DNA of 64,000 nt. It comes from Cucumis sativus. Lineage: Eukaryota; Streptophyta; Magnoliopsida; Cucurbitales; Cucurbitaceae. This document shows, piece after piece, positions 38,134 to 48,861 of this stretch; the stretch's first letter is position 1, and each line of letters begins with the position of its first letter. A model generated the notes under the pieces. It was not told the DNA's origin and did no database searches. It saw only the letters and a program-made list of their open reading frames with translations. The DNA lies in contig NC_026660.2 of the NCBI RefSeq assembly GCF_000004075.3, positions 29,949,498-30,013,497 on the forward strand. Reading direction: 5' to 3'. A program made the position numbers and the translations under genes.

Positions 38134-41100
38134 CTACAATTCATCCCTCTGCAGCTTCAGAAGGATGGACAGAACTCCATTCATGTCAGGTCTATTCTCA
38201 GGATTTTGGTCGGTACAGCTTAGTGCTAGTTTGAGCAGTTTTTCTAACCTCGTTTGCTCTTTCGAATCATTCAAGACCAACACAGGATCCAAAACTTGTC
38301 TAAGTTCCTCTTTTCCATTAGCTAGAGCTCTCTCTACCAGTTGCTGCAAGCTGATTGGGAGTCCATGGGCTTCAATGGTGGCAGTCGGCCTTTTCTTTGT
38401 CAGAAATTCCATCAGTATTACACCAAAACTGAACACATCTACTTTTGTTGTCACTTTCCCCATGTATGCAAACTCTGACAATACGGGATCAGATTCAAAT
38501 ATTTTACCAAAAAAAAAAAAGAAAGAAGAAAGAAAATAGTTTTATCTAATTCAAGTCATTGCTGAATCAACTGAAGTTGCTGCGGATTCAAATATCAAGA
38601 GAAGACACCGACCAAGTTCCCTCAATTCAGTTGGCTTATGCCGAATACATGAGACATGGAATGCCAGTTATGCGATTTATTATAATATTTTTGCATGTGG
38701 AGTAGTAGACCTTATAATATAGGAATGAACTTTAAAATAGTACCTGGAGCCAGATAACCGATAGTGCCTTCAAAAGCTGCTGAAGAGGAAATATTGCTTG
38801 TGTATTGGTTTTGCACCCCCAACACTCTGGCAGTTCCAAAATCGCTCACATGGGCTACCCAGTCTCCATCAAGAAGGATGTTTGAAGGTTTCAAGTCGCA
38901 GTGAATGATGGGGAAATCATATCCATGATGCAGGTATTGCATCCCACTAGCAATGGAAACACAAATATCAACCCTCTTTGACAATGGACAACTTATTTGA
39001 TCTGTTCCGGAGTTATGTATTATCCTATCCAAGTTCCCATTTTCCATGTATTCAAGAACGATAGCCTTCAGCTTCTGACTTTCCCAAGCATACCCAAGTA
39101 CTTTCACCAAATTCCTATGTCTAAGTTGACAAAGAATTTTGATTTCTCTATTGAAGTAATCATCTGATTCTGCAGCAAAATATTGCAAATTCAATCTTTT
39201 TACAGCTACAACCTGTCCATTGTCCAGTTGACCCTTGTAGACAGTGCTTAAAGTACTGGAACCTAGAATGTTTTTATTGGCGAAGTATTCTGTTGTGATC
39301 TCCATACCCTTCTTATCAAACCTCTTAAGGGTACATGCAGAATCCATTGATGGTTCAGGATTCTCAATACTTTTAGATTTCTCAAGCTTACAGTATCGTT
39401 TTAGAATTAAGAAAATTATAGCCAAGAGTACAAGAATAGACCCAACGGTTATGAGAATTAGTAAGTTCTTTTTTGTTAGAAGTCGCGAATCCTTCTTTCC
39501 ACAAGGCGGTAAAGACTTGGATCCACAAAGAGCAGGATTTCCTTCCAAGCTAGAAGCATTTATTTTTTTAAATATTCCAGTGTCTGGAACAGGACCTTCT
39601 AATTGATTAAAGGAAAGGTTAACATACTTCAATGATGAAAGTTTTTGCGGGATTCTGCCATTGAACTGGTTTTGAGAGAGGTCCAAATAGTACAAATGCT
39701 CCAGATTTGCCAACTCTTCAGGGATTTCACCAGCTATTATGTTTCGTGAAAGGTTTAAGTTAGTGAGCATTTTCATTCCAGTAAAAGCATTCCCTGGAAG
39801 CCTACCAGAAAGATCATTTCCTGACAAATCAAGGAAGAACAAATTTCTACAACCTCCAATCGTTACTGGAATAGTCCCAATGAGATTGTTGTTTGAGAAG
39901 TCAATGGATTGAATCATTTGCAACAACCCAAGCTCAGCTGGAATACCTCCTACCAGGAAATTGTAGGACAAGTTCATATATAGCTGCATATCTTTCATAC
40001 CTGAGATTAAAACCCCAGGAATTGATCCAGATAGATGGTTGTGGGACAAATCTAACATCACAAGTCGATGAAGATTCCCCATACTTTTAGGTACGGATCC
40101 GTTAAACATGTTTCCATGGAGATCCAAATAGGAAAGAAACTCTAGCTTTGAGATGGCATCTGGAATTGGACCTGTGAACTTGTTGTTCTGCAAATGAAGA
40201 TGAACCAGTTGTTTCAGATCAAATATTTTTTCAGGAATCCTTCCTTCCAATGCATTGTCATGCAAAGAAAGAGCTTGAAGAAGAGAGAGCTTAGACAACT
40301 CCCCAGGAATTTGACCTGAAAATTTATTTTCTGCAAGTATTAAAGTGTTGAGTCTGCTTAAGTTGCCAATGTCCCCTGGAATCTCCCCAGAAAATGAATT
40401 TGATGCGGCTCTGAAAACTCGAATATTGGAAAGCTTGCCAATATTGGATTTTAACAATCCAGTGAAATTGTTTAGAGCTAGGTCTATGACCTCAAGAGAT
40501 GAACAATCAAATAAGTCATCTGGGATTTCACCAAAAAACCTATTTGATCCAAGAAAGAGGGAAGTAAGATTTTCAAACTTCCCGAATCCCAGGGGTATTT
40601 TCCCTGTCAGCCTATTGGATGAAAGATCAATTATAGAAAGCTGGGTACAATTGGCAATACTAGACGGAATTGAACCCACTAAGAGATTGCTGCTCAATGT
40701 CAATCTCTTCAGATTATAAAGCAAACCTAAAGTGGATGGAATCTCACCAGTGAAAAAATTGTAGCTCAGAGACAAATGTGTTAAGTTAGACAAGTTTGTC
40801 AAAGATGAAGGAATCATCCCGGAAAATCTATTTGAGTGAAGGGTCAAAACCTGCAATGATCTCAGAGATTCAATATCAGAAGATATAGTTCCACTTAACT
40901 CGTTCTCTGATAGAAGCAAATGGGTTAAACCTTTCAACTGTAAGAGAGATTGTGGTATAGTGGAGTTTAACCTATTTTTATATAGACGCAAGGTTTGTAA
41001 ATGAATCAGAGAGCCTAATTGTGAAGGAATTGGACCACTGAACTTATTGTTGTATAGTTCCAAAGAAAGAAGCTTCTCACATTTACCCATCTCCTCCGGA

Positions 41101-41873
41101 ATCTTCCCAACCAAAGCATTCTCATACAATAAGAGATATTCCAAATTCAACAAATTCCCAATCTCCACTGGTATGTTCCCAGACAAGTTGTTCTGGCTAA
41201 GATCTAGACTTTGCAGTGCATCTAGTTTGCCAATAGAGAGGGGAATGGAACCTTCTAGCTTGTTGACATATGCAACCAGAATTTGAAGATTGACTAAGCT
41301 TCCTATGTTTGATGGGATTCTGCCGGTGAGATTATTAAATATCACACCGAATCCTAACAAGTTCGTGCAATTGCAAATGCTATCAGGAATGCTTCCCTTT
41401 AAGAAGTTATGACCCAAATCAACATATTGCAAGAACCCAAGGTTTCCCAACTGGGGTGGAATGTGGCCTGAAAGAAAGTTTCCGTAAAGAGTTAGCTGAG
41501 AAAGGTTGGAACACAAACCCAATTCACCTGGAATCGGCCCGGAAAACGAATTGTCCGATAAATCAAGAACCTGCAGAGCTGAGAGGTTCCCAATAAATGG
41601 AGAAATCTTGCCTTCAAGCTGCTGATCAATCAAAGTAATCGAAACGACCCTTTTGGATTCAGAATCACAGATAATGCCAGACCAATTGCAGTAGTGGTCG
41701 TTAAGGTCCGTCCAATCAGCAAGTGCTCCCAATGGGTCGAAATGGATGGAACTTTTGAAAGCCTTTAAGGCTTCCAATTCAACTTCCATGGCAGATTGGC
41801 GTTGGGCATATAGAACCCTGACTAGAACAAAACTAGCCATCATGAAAATGGCTAAACTAACGTAAGAAGCCAT
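38134..41873 (-). CDS. FLS2: LRR receptor-like kinase, FLS2 type
   Basis: Plasma-membrane receptor kinase. FLS2 binds the flg22 epitope of bacterial flagellin with co-receptor BAK1 and starts pattern-triggered immunity. Exons on the minus strand: 41873-38744 and 38474-38134, joined in frame (...GYLAP|EFAYM...) across a 269-base intron, giving 1156 aa against 1173 in Arabidopsis. A signal peptide (about 1-24) is followed by an LRR N-cap with CNWSGIIC, a long solenoid of 24-residue plant LRRs (about 28), a C-cap with paired cysteines, a TM helix near residues 805-825 and a Ser/Thr kinase. The Gly loop reads GSSTLSTVYKG. The catalytic loop is HCDLKPSN, so this is a non-RD kinase as expected for pattern receptors; DFGTAR follows. 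The intron position near the activation segment matches FLS2. A related LRR-XII receptor is possible but less likely. Confidence 0.93.
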
Positions 41874-41934
41874 CGTTACTGTTTTCTGAAGGATGACTCT
41901 CTCTCTCGCTCTCTCTATACAGACACTTCTTAAG

Positions 41935-41943
41935 TTTATATAC
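41935..41943 (-). promoter_or_regulatory. Probable TATA box of FLS2
   Basis: GTATATAAA on the minus strand, about 65 bases before the ATG, followed by a GA/CT-rich leader (41897-41918). Confidence 0.55.
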
Positions 41944-43529
41944 TACAACGACATAAAAATTTGACTTAGTGGAGTATCACATAGATCACAAGTATAGCTC
42001 ATCAGAATCAAGCATTGACCACAGAGATACAAGAGAAATAGAATACGAAATTTCAAAGCATAAATACAAAAAAGTCGACGATTATGGAACTTACATAGAA
42101 AAGTCCAAGCTGTTTGAAATTGCTACTATGAATGTAAATCCAAATCATGGAGAGGTCGGCCATTCTTAGCAATCTGCAAGTAGGCAAGTCAATTGGTTGT
42201 AATATGAACCCCGGTTTTCAGTCAACTGCAAGAAGCTGCCAAAATTTGCGAACTCCATTGAAGAGTTTTGTCACCTTGCAGTTGCGGCAGTAGGTCATTG
42301 ACTGATTTTTCCACGACGATGATTGAGACAATGGCTGCAAATTGGAGTTTATCTTTGCAGAACAGCGTATGTATCAATCAATTTCGGAAATGGTTTTGGT
42401 CACATTCATCTTTCAACAATACGTTAATAGAGTTATGAAACGGCAAAATGAAATATCATAATCCGTTATGAATTACGGGAGAGCGCGCCACGTTCCACAT
42501 GTGTGTGCTTTTTTAATTAAAACTTAGGAGGAAAAATAAACTTTTATTCTTGTTGTTTTTATTAAACAAACAAAAAATAATTTAAGGACTTATTTGATAT
42601 TAATTAGGGTTCTACACTTTTAGTTATTTTTTAAATTTTAAATTTGTGTTTTTCCTAAATTTTAATTGTGGTTTTTATTATTGTTAGATAAACATTATCG
42701 TTTTTAATCAAATCCTAAAAAAAAGAAAACACAATTTCATTTTTAAAAACTATACTTCTAAATTTAATGTTGTTTTAACAATGGTAGTAGGTAGAGAACG
42801 AAACATAAAAACGTTACACGAATTCATACATATAGTTTCTATTGTTTCTTTTTTTTTTTTTTTTTTTTTGCTAATACTGACTTTAGTGAAAATGTTTTAA
42901 TATTGTCAAAATTTTAGTAAAAATAGATTAAATATTAAAGAATCATTGAAAATTAAAAGTTTGATAAAATATGTACAACAAATTTTTTTAGATTTTATCG
43001 AAATTAAATATACTTAGTTCCCTCGAACAAACAAATTAAAAATAAATTTTATTATACTTAGTTTTTGACTCAAAAGTCAAATAAATAATCTATGAAGTTG
43101 ATGAAAACTATCACCAAAATATTATTATTATGATTTTCATTTGCCGACAAACAGACCCCGTGAACTTCCAACTCTCAGTTTGACCATAGAACGTAAACAA
43201 AAGTCTTCAAACTTTATAATTCTCAATTTTGAAATTATATTTGTCTCAAAACTCAAAGTCTTTGATCATTCAAAATGTCTTTCTTTTTACTGCTCCCCTC
43301 ATCCAATCTCATAAGCATAAATTAAATTAAGAATTCATACAAATAATGTTAACAAAAGAAAGGCATGCATTCAATGAAACACGATTATTTAGACATGTTA
43401 AATGACACGTTTACGTTCGTATTTAATTGTTCAATCAGATTTATCATCTAATATTCTTTTTGTTATTATTTAAACAAAAGACTATCAATAAAATAAAATT
43501 TCAAAAAAATCGGAAATTCAGTTTTCTAT

Positions 43530-43690
43530 CCATCATATTCTCAAATAACAAAATATACAAAATGTAACAAAGTCTATCATAAATAAACTTTAATGATGGA
43601 TAGATTTTAATAAAATTTTATTATATTAATAAAATTTTAAAATGTAGTAAAAGTTTTGATACTTTAAATTTAATCAATATATTTACAATT
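43530..43690. repeat. Degenerate dispersed repeat, third copy
   Basis: 'aaatgtaacaaagtctatcataaata', then 'gatggatagattttaataaaatttt' and a closing 'aaaatgtagtaaaagttttgata', resembling the copies at 7610-7740 and 15540-15900 in word order. Confidence 0.4.
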
Positions 43691-44427
43691 CTAATAAAAA
43701 CATCCCAACAAAAAAAAGTAATATTTTTTACTAAACTAATAGGGGAAAATGACCCATTGTTTAAACAAATTAGATATATCTAATAGACATCAATATTCTC
43801 TAATCTTTTAAAATCAATTAAACTGTGTTGGCCTACTAATTTAATAAAAAGTTATTAAAAACATATTATTTACTTTTTAAAGTATAGTTGAAAATAATAC
43901 AGTTAAACACAAGTTGCAAATCTTTAAATTAAAATAAATTTAAAAGACAGTGTACAACAGTAGTTTGTTGTTTCAAATCACTCAATAAAAATATTGAATA
44001 CGAAAACTATATATTTCAAAATTAAGAACAGTAGTAAACATAAAAATCATGCTGGAAGTAATGGTAGCATACTTAAAGTCCAACTCTCATGTGTATTAAT
44101 GATAATATCCTATGGATATAAGTTGATAGAAGGAGAAAATATATGTATAATAAGAATATATATTAACCTGAAACAGGGAAGAATGGGTAAATGTGAGCAA
44201 CAATGAATATAGGCATGCAGATGAAAGAGTGTTATGTGAAAGTAATAATAAGAAAAAGAATAGTGTAGTGAGTACTGAGTGCAATTAAACCTACTCCATA
44301 TTCCAATACCTAAAAATGATCCATTTAGGGCCCAGGTTTAGTATTTAATATGGTGATTACAAAAAAGGATTAAGAAAGCATAGTCAAAACGGAAATGAAA
44401 AATTTGAATTAATTTAGAGTTTGATAA

Positions 44428-44431
44428 AGAA

Positions 44432-44461
<30 letters not shown>
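44428..44461. repeat. (GAAA)n microsatellite
   Basis: About eight tandem gaaa units, likely length-polymorphic between accessions. Confidence 0.85.
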
Positions 44462-44462
<1 letters not shown>

Positions 44463-45445
44463 GCCACACGAGGAGTTGTTTTCACGATACGCATTTGTCA
44501 AACTCCGTGGACCCCACTGCTCCATCCGATCACGCGTGATTGATCCAACGGTTGTAATAGCATCCCATAATATACGGAAATCATTTCCATCCAACGGCTC
44601 TCAGCTCTCTGGGTTTGACTATTGTCTGTCTCGCTATACATGATGCACAGATTCCAACAAAGAAAATTTTCTTAAATACTCTCTTACCCCTACTCTCTTT
44701 CTCTCTCCCATTCTTCCTGCCAGATCTTTACCTTGCAGACCAAATCTGGGCACTGATCTACCGAACTCTTACCAAAAATCGTCCGATCCTCTTCGTTTTT
44801 CTGCCTGATTCAGCTCTCCAATCACGTGGGTGAAATTTCTTGTTTCCTTTTTTCAGGAAACTTCGTTGATTTTCGATTCTTCTAGCTTGCTCTAATGGAG
44901 ACCTAGGGCACCTTTGATTTGTTCCGCTTCTCTTAATTGCTGGGATGTGTACTGGGAGAAGTTAATTTTCGACTGATTTGTACTTCCTTCTGCTGTTTTT
45001 CTTTTTTCTTTTTCTTTAATTATTGTTCTTGTCTGGGGGGTTTTCTTTCCATTGTGCTTTCCTAAATTTAACTTGAAATTACTGTGTTATTGACTCTGAT
45101 CTTTCTCTGTGTTTTTGGGTTGTTTTGTACTCGATTCCTTTTGTTATTGTGTATGATACTGAGAAAGTTAGATAATATGAATGATTTCGATGGTCGGTCA
45201 GGTTCTATTCAGGGGAGAGTGGACATCTAACCTAGATTAGCGAGTTCTTTTGTCTTTTAACTTGTAATTATGCATACAAACGTTGTTTGCTTAACTTTAA
45301 TGCACTTTGTCTGTGGTCATTGGATGGGAGTTCGTGTTTTACATTTGTTAAACTGTACATAATGTTTCTCTTTTGCTTGCTTTCTTCTTCATTTTAGGAT
45401 TGGGTTTGTCTTTGCAATTAAGTGGAATTGGAGAATAGAATCAAG

Positions 45446-45523
45446 ATGCCGTGGACAGCCTCTTTGGTGAATTACAGCAGCAAGTGTGTTCGCTTGGTGG
45501 TCTTCTTTCGTGTCATTCTGTAA
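45446..45523 (+). CDS. Upstream ORF, 25 aa, in the SAC51-like leader
   Basis: The ATG at 45446 opens a 25-codon frame (begins MPWTASLVNYSS, ends VVFFRVIL) closed by TAA at 45521. It lies in a probable leader exon (acceptor near 45397, donor gtgaga at 45538). Ribosomes would meet it before the conserved uORF. I do not know whether this peptide is conserved. Confidence 0.45.
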   Translation: MPWTASLVNYSSKCVRLVVFFRVIL

Positions 45524-45922
45524 TTTGTTTTGCATTGGTGAGATTTCTGGAACGAATCCAATTATGTTGATTACCGTACTTAAGTAGACGGTTAAGAAGT
45601 TGTGTAAGTCTTGGAGGTAGAATATTTCTTATTAGTATATCAAAACTATGATCATTCGTAGGCCTTGTATTCAATTTCCAAGGCTGAAAGTTGAGCTCTG
45701 ATGGGCTTAACTTTTCGGTTTTCAAAGGTTAAGATCGCCCATGGAAAAATATGACTGATTTTTGTGTATTTGTCAATATTATTATCGTGCTTGTGAAATT
45801 TAGAAAGTGATTAAGCTATTTGCTTATGGTTATGTGCAGGGGGAAATTAAAACGTTGACTTTGTTAGTCTATCTTCCTTTTGCGGTTAATTCACTTTTAT
45901 CTTACTGGTTGGAGGAGTGAGA

Positions 45923-46729
45923 ATGTACATTGGTATTACGGGAAAGAGAAACAGAGCTGTTGAGGAGATTGGGAAAGTTAACATGAGTGTTGGAATCATT
46001 GCCTACTACCAAGTGATGCAAGTTTGCCAGGTAAACCACACTCTTTATATTTTACACTCCGGTGCTTTGTTTGCTGTCTACACTTCACATTACACATTTG
46101 AAGCGCCTGAATTTTGATGTTGTTAGCTGTCTCTTTGCTCGTGAAAAATATCTGTCAACTTCAAAGTTAAAATGATTAAGTACTTTCACCTTAGCTCCTA
46201 TTTTTTCTCCAGCCTTTCTCCAGCCTTTCTCCAAGTAGCTATAGTTAACAAATAATAATTAATGACGAGGGGAGTTTTTACTTGCAACAATATTCTAGAT
46301 ACTGGTGTTTGTTTCTAATGTTCTTTCTTTTGATTGTTTAATAGCTAAACTAAGGCATTCCAAATATTAAGCAAGCATACACATGCATTTTGCCATTTCA
46401 AATTTAAGATTTTGTATTCTGATCCCATGTTTACTGTATCTCAAAGAAGTAACTTCGTTTCATAGCTGTTTGTTGCTACTTGTTTGGAATTGTAGTTTCA
46501 AAAATTGGTCACTGGTGAATTGTTCAATTTGCCGCAAATCCTTTTTATCCATCAGTAAATTCCCTGAGCACATTATTGAATAAACTAATACTTTATGTGA
46601 ACATTTGATTGTCTTTACTGCTTCTGTTGGAGTACTAAAGTTCATCTTTAAGTTTCCTGTTATTGACGACTTTCAATTTGTTCCTTACAGGCTGAGTACT
46701 TCCGCCAGTTGCTAAAACCTGTCACGTAG
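45923..46729 (+). CDS. SAC51-type conserved peptide uORF, split by an intron
   Basis: Spliced upstream ORF of 48 aa: exon part 45923-46030, intron 46031-46690 (gtaaac...ttacag), exon part 46691-46729. The end of the peptide, QVCQ|AEYFRQLLKPVT followed by TAG, is the hallmark of the conserved uORF in leaders of the SAC51/SACL bHLH family. In Arabidopsis this uORF represses translation of the main ORF, and thermospermine (or suppressor mutations) relieves the repression; the system acts in xylem differentiation. Start taken at ATG 45923, the first ATG in the frame; an internal ATG at 45983 would give 28 aa. The main ORF begins 274 bases after the uORF stop. Confidence 0.88.
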
Positions 46730-46802
46730 GATAACATTGCAAAAAGTATTTGGACATTGGGGAGTTGGGTGGACTGGCCTCCAGTTGTGCTAGAGTGAAG
46801 AA

Positions 46803-46888
46803 ATGAAATATTTCTTTCCTGTTTGTCTTTAATTTGATATAAAGATCTTGCTTAAATTTAAATGGCAACATATAGAGTTGCTGTGTAG
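46803..46888 (+). other. Two further minimal uORFs in the SAC51-like leader
   Basis: Between the conserved uORF and the main start there are two tiny frames: 46803-46832 (9 codons plus stop) and 46862-46888 (8 codons plus stop). They are real only if this part of the leader is not spliced out, which I cannot settle. Confidence 0.4.
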
Positions 46889-47003
46889 TCTTCTCGTTAG
46901 TTAACATCCCATTTTAATTTTCGTAATATAATAGCAAGCTCTCCTGGGAGAAGACACGATAACCTGAAGTTTGGAGAGTTTCCCGTTTGTTTGTTTCTTT
47001 TCA

Positions 47004-47753
47004 ATGGACTTCATGCAGAGTGACCTCAACTTTTACCTCAAGAAGGCAACGCATCCCACAGCAACCCAGGGGGACGATAATCATATGCAGATTCCTCTGT
47101 CATCTGCCTTTCCTTCTGTTTTGCCTCCTGGGAGAAAGAACTTGGGACCTTTCAATACTGTTGAGTTTCAACCTTCTGAAGTTTGTCCCCAAAATTTCAT
47201 CATCTTTGACCACACTGACAATCGAAGCCAAATCATGTTTCATCCTGCACTTGCCAACAAACTCAGTGGTCCTACTGCAAATATGTGCTCAAAGTATATC
47301 CAAAAGAACTTCTGCGTCAATGACAAGCATCACGAAGATAGAGAAATATCATCTCCTTTGATGGAGGATTTGGACGATATCGATGCATTATTGAGCTTGG
47401 AAAACGAAAATCACGAGGACCTTGATGGATCTGAAGATGACGAGGTCAGCACTGCAAGATCTCATTTGAATTATGGAAATCAATCCCCCGATTCTTCATC
47501 CTCCTCCACTTACAGCTCAAAACCCAGGAAGAATCACTCATTTAATCCTGTCCACAAGTCGTCAAGCAGTGGAAGCAGCTGCAACAGCGACGTGAAACAG
47601 TTAAAACTGAAGAAAATGGTGAGAAAACTGAGAGAGATTCTCCCCGGTGGTTACCAAATGACAACAGTTGCTGTTCTAGACGAAGCTGTTAAATACCTGA
47701 AGTCTCTGAAGGACGAGGTGCAGAAACTCGGAGTCGGGGGCTTGGAGAACTAA
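47004..47753 (+). CDS. SAC51-like atypical bHLH factor (bHLH143/145/SACL group)
   Basis: Nuclear HLH protein of 249 aa. The main frame is one exon; the leader is spliced, with probable leader exons near 44700-44825, 45398-45537, 45840-46030 and 46691 onward. The start is ATG 47004 (MDFMQSDLNF); the frame extends upstream without another ATG. An acidic Ser-rich middle (about residues 110-165) precedes a C-terminal HLH: 'LKKMVRKLREILPGG' for helix 1 and 'TVAVLDEAVKYLKSLKDEV' for helix 2. There is no proper basic region, so it should dimerise rather than bind E-boxes itself. SAC51 relatives antagonise LHW-TMO5 dimers and restrain xylem growth in response to thermospermine. The conserved uORF at 45923-46729 supports this assignment strongly. 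Confidence 0.9.
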   Translation: MDFMQSDLNFYLKKATHPTATQGDDNHMQIPLSSAFPSVLPPGRKNLGPFNTVEFQPSEVCPQNFIIFDHTDNRSQIMFHPALANKLSGPTANMCSKYIQKNFCVNDKHHEDREISSPLMEDLDDIDALLSLENENHEDLDGSEDDEVSTARSHLNYGNQSPDSSSSSTYSSKPRKNHSFNPVHKSSSSGSSCNSDVKQLKLKKMVRKLREILPGGYQMTTVAVLDEAVKYLKSLKDEVQKLGVGGLEN

Positions 47754-48861
47754 GGCTCAAAGTACGCCTTATGGTTGCATCAGCTATAGAACTCTGTATG
47801 GATTCTCATATCCTGATTTTCTCTCTGCCACCTATTACAAAATAAAAAGGATTCCCATAATGTTTCACGTCACAAGAGATTACTATCTGTCTTCTGAATG
47901 TTTCGAGTTTCATACACCTGTGTGAATGTGGAACCAAGATTCCTTGTCAGGCTCCAGGACCTATGGTTTTCGTGTTTTTGCTTCCATCTCGAGAAGTTCT
48001 GGGATTGATCTGCTGTTTCTATTGGCATTTGTTGTGTTTGCCGAATGTTATCTTTGATTTAAGATTGCTGTGTACTTTCTATTTTGCTTTGAACGTCTGC
48101 CTATTATCTTGATATCTAATCCAGAATCCCTATCAATGGCTTCTTCATCTGTATTTGGAAAGATATTGAAAGATCCTCATCATAAATGTTACTCTTGTGG
48201 TTTCAGAGAATCTAGCTACAGAAAATTATAATATTTTGGCTCTTCTTATTCTGGAGATATTGATTTTTTATTGTTAAATTAATTTATTGCACTGTAGGTA
48301 TTCGATTAATATAGAAAGAACTTCTGAACTGACTTATGAAAGGCGAAATTTTTTGATTAATTGAAATTATTGTTACTCAATTAAGATGAAGAACAAGATT
48401 CCGAACATAGTTATAAAAAAAAATCCCTTACTAAATTAATTATAATACCTTTCATACCAGTGATAGATGCCTTTATTTATGTTACAAATGGCTTAGGTTA
48501 GGACAGTGCGGAATTGAACTCCATCTCTTTGTTTGAACGAAGAACCTCGTGACTTCCAAACTAACATCCATTGCATATAACAAAATGCATATTGTTAATT
48601 TCATGGAATTATGAAGTCTGAAATTGTGTATGGTCTCAGTTTGTAAAGAGAAATAAAAAATAAAAAAATTCTATCAGAACAATATTTTATTTAACATCAT
48701 CAATCACTGAAAAGAAAAGAAAATGGTGGGTACATCACAAGGTTACAAACTCGTCAGATCTAACCGTCTTCTTCTCATCTCTACGTCCATACCAAAAAAC
48801 CTGACCTACCCTCTATGCAGAAACCCTAAACTCCCAGATACCAAATAACCTAACCCTAATT
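47754..48861. other. Convergent spacer between the SAC51-like and xylosidase genes
   Basis: 3' UTR of the SAC51-like gene (probably to about 47900-48100), AT-rich DNA, then the 3' UTR of the minus-strand xylosidase gene. A weak tRNA B-box-like word near 48511-48523 is not convincing. Confidence 0.55.

Larger units (their letters stand above)
41874..44690. other. Divergent spacer between FLS2 and the SAC51-like gene
   Basis: Promoter regions of both flanking genes. The interior is AT-rich with a T-run (about 42848-42869), the dispersed repeat at 43530-43690 and a (GAAA)n microsatellite (about 44428-44461). From 44470 to 44690 the sequence is less AT-rich and probably forms the proximal promoter of the SAC51-like gene. 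No gene body recognised. Confidence 0.55.

Noticed and set aside
48490-48590. Possible tRNA-derived element (B-box-like 'ggaattgaactcc' nearby)
   Set aside because: The match is weak, no A-box at the right distance, and no SINE body recognised.
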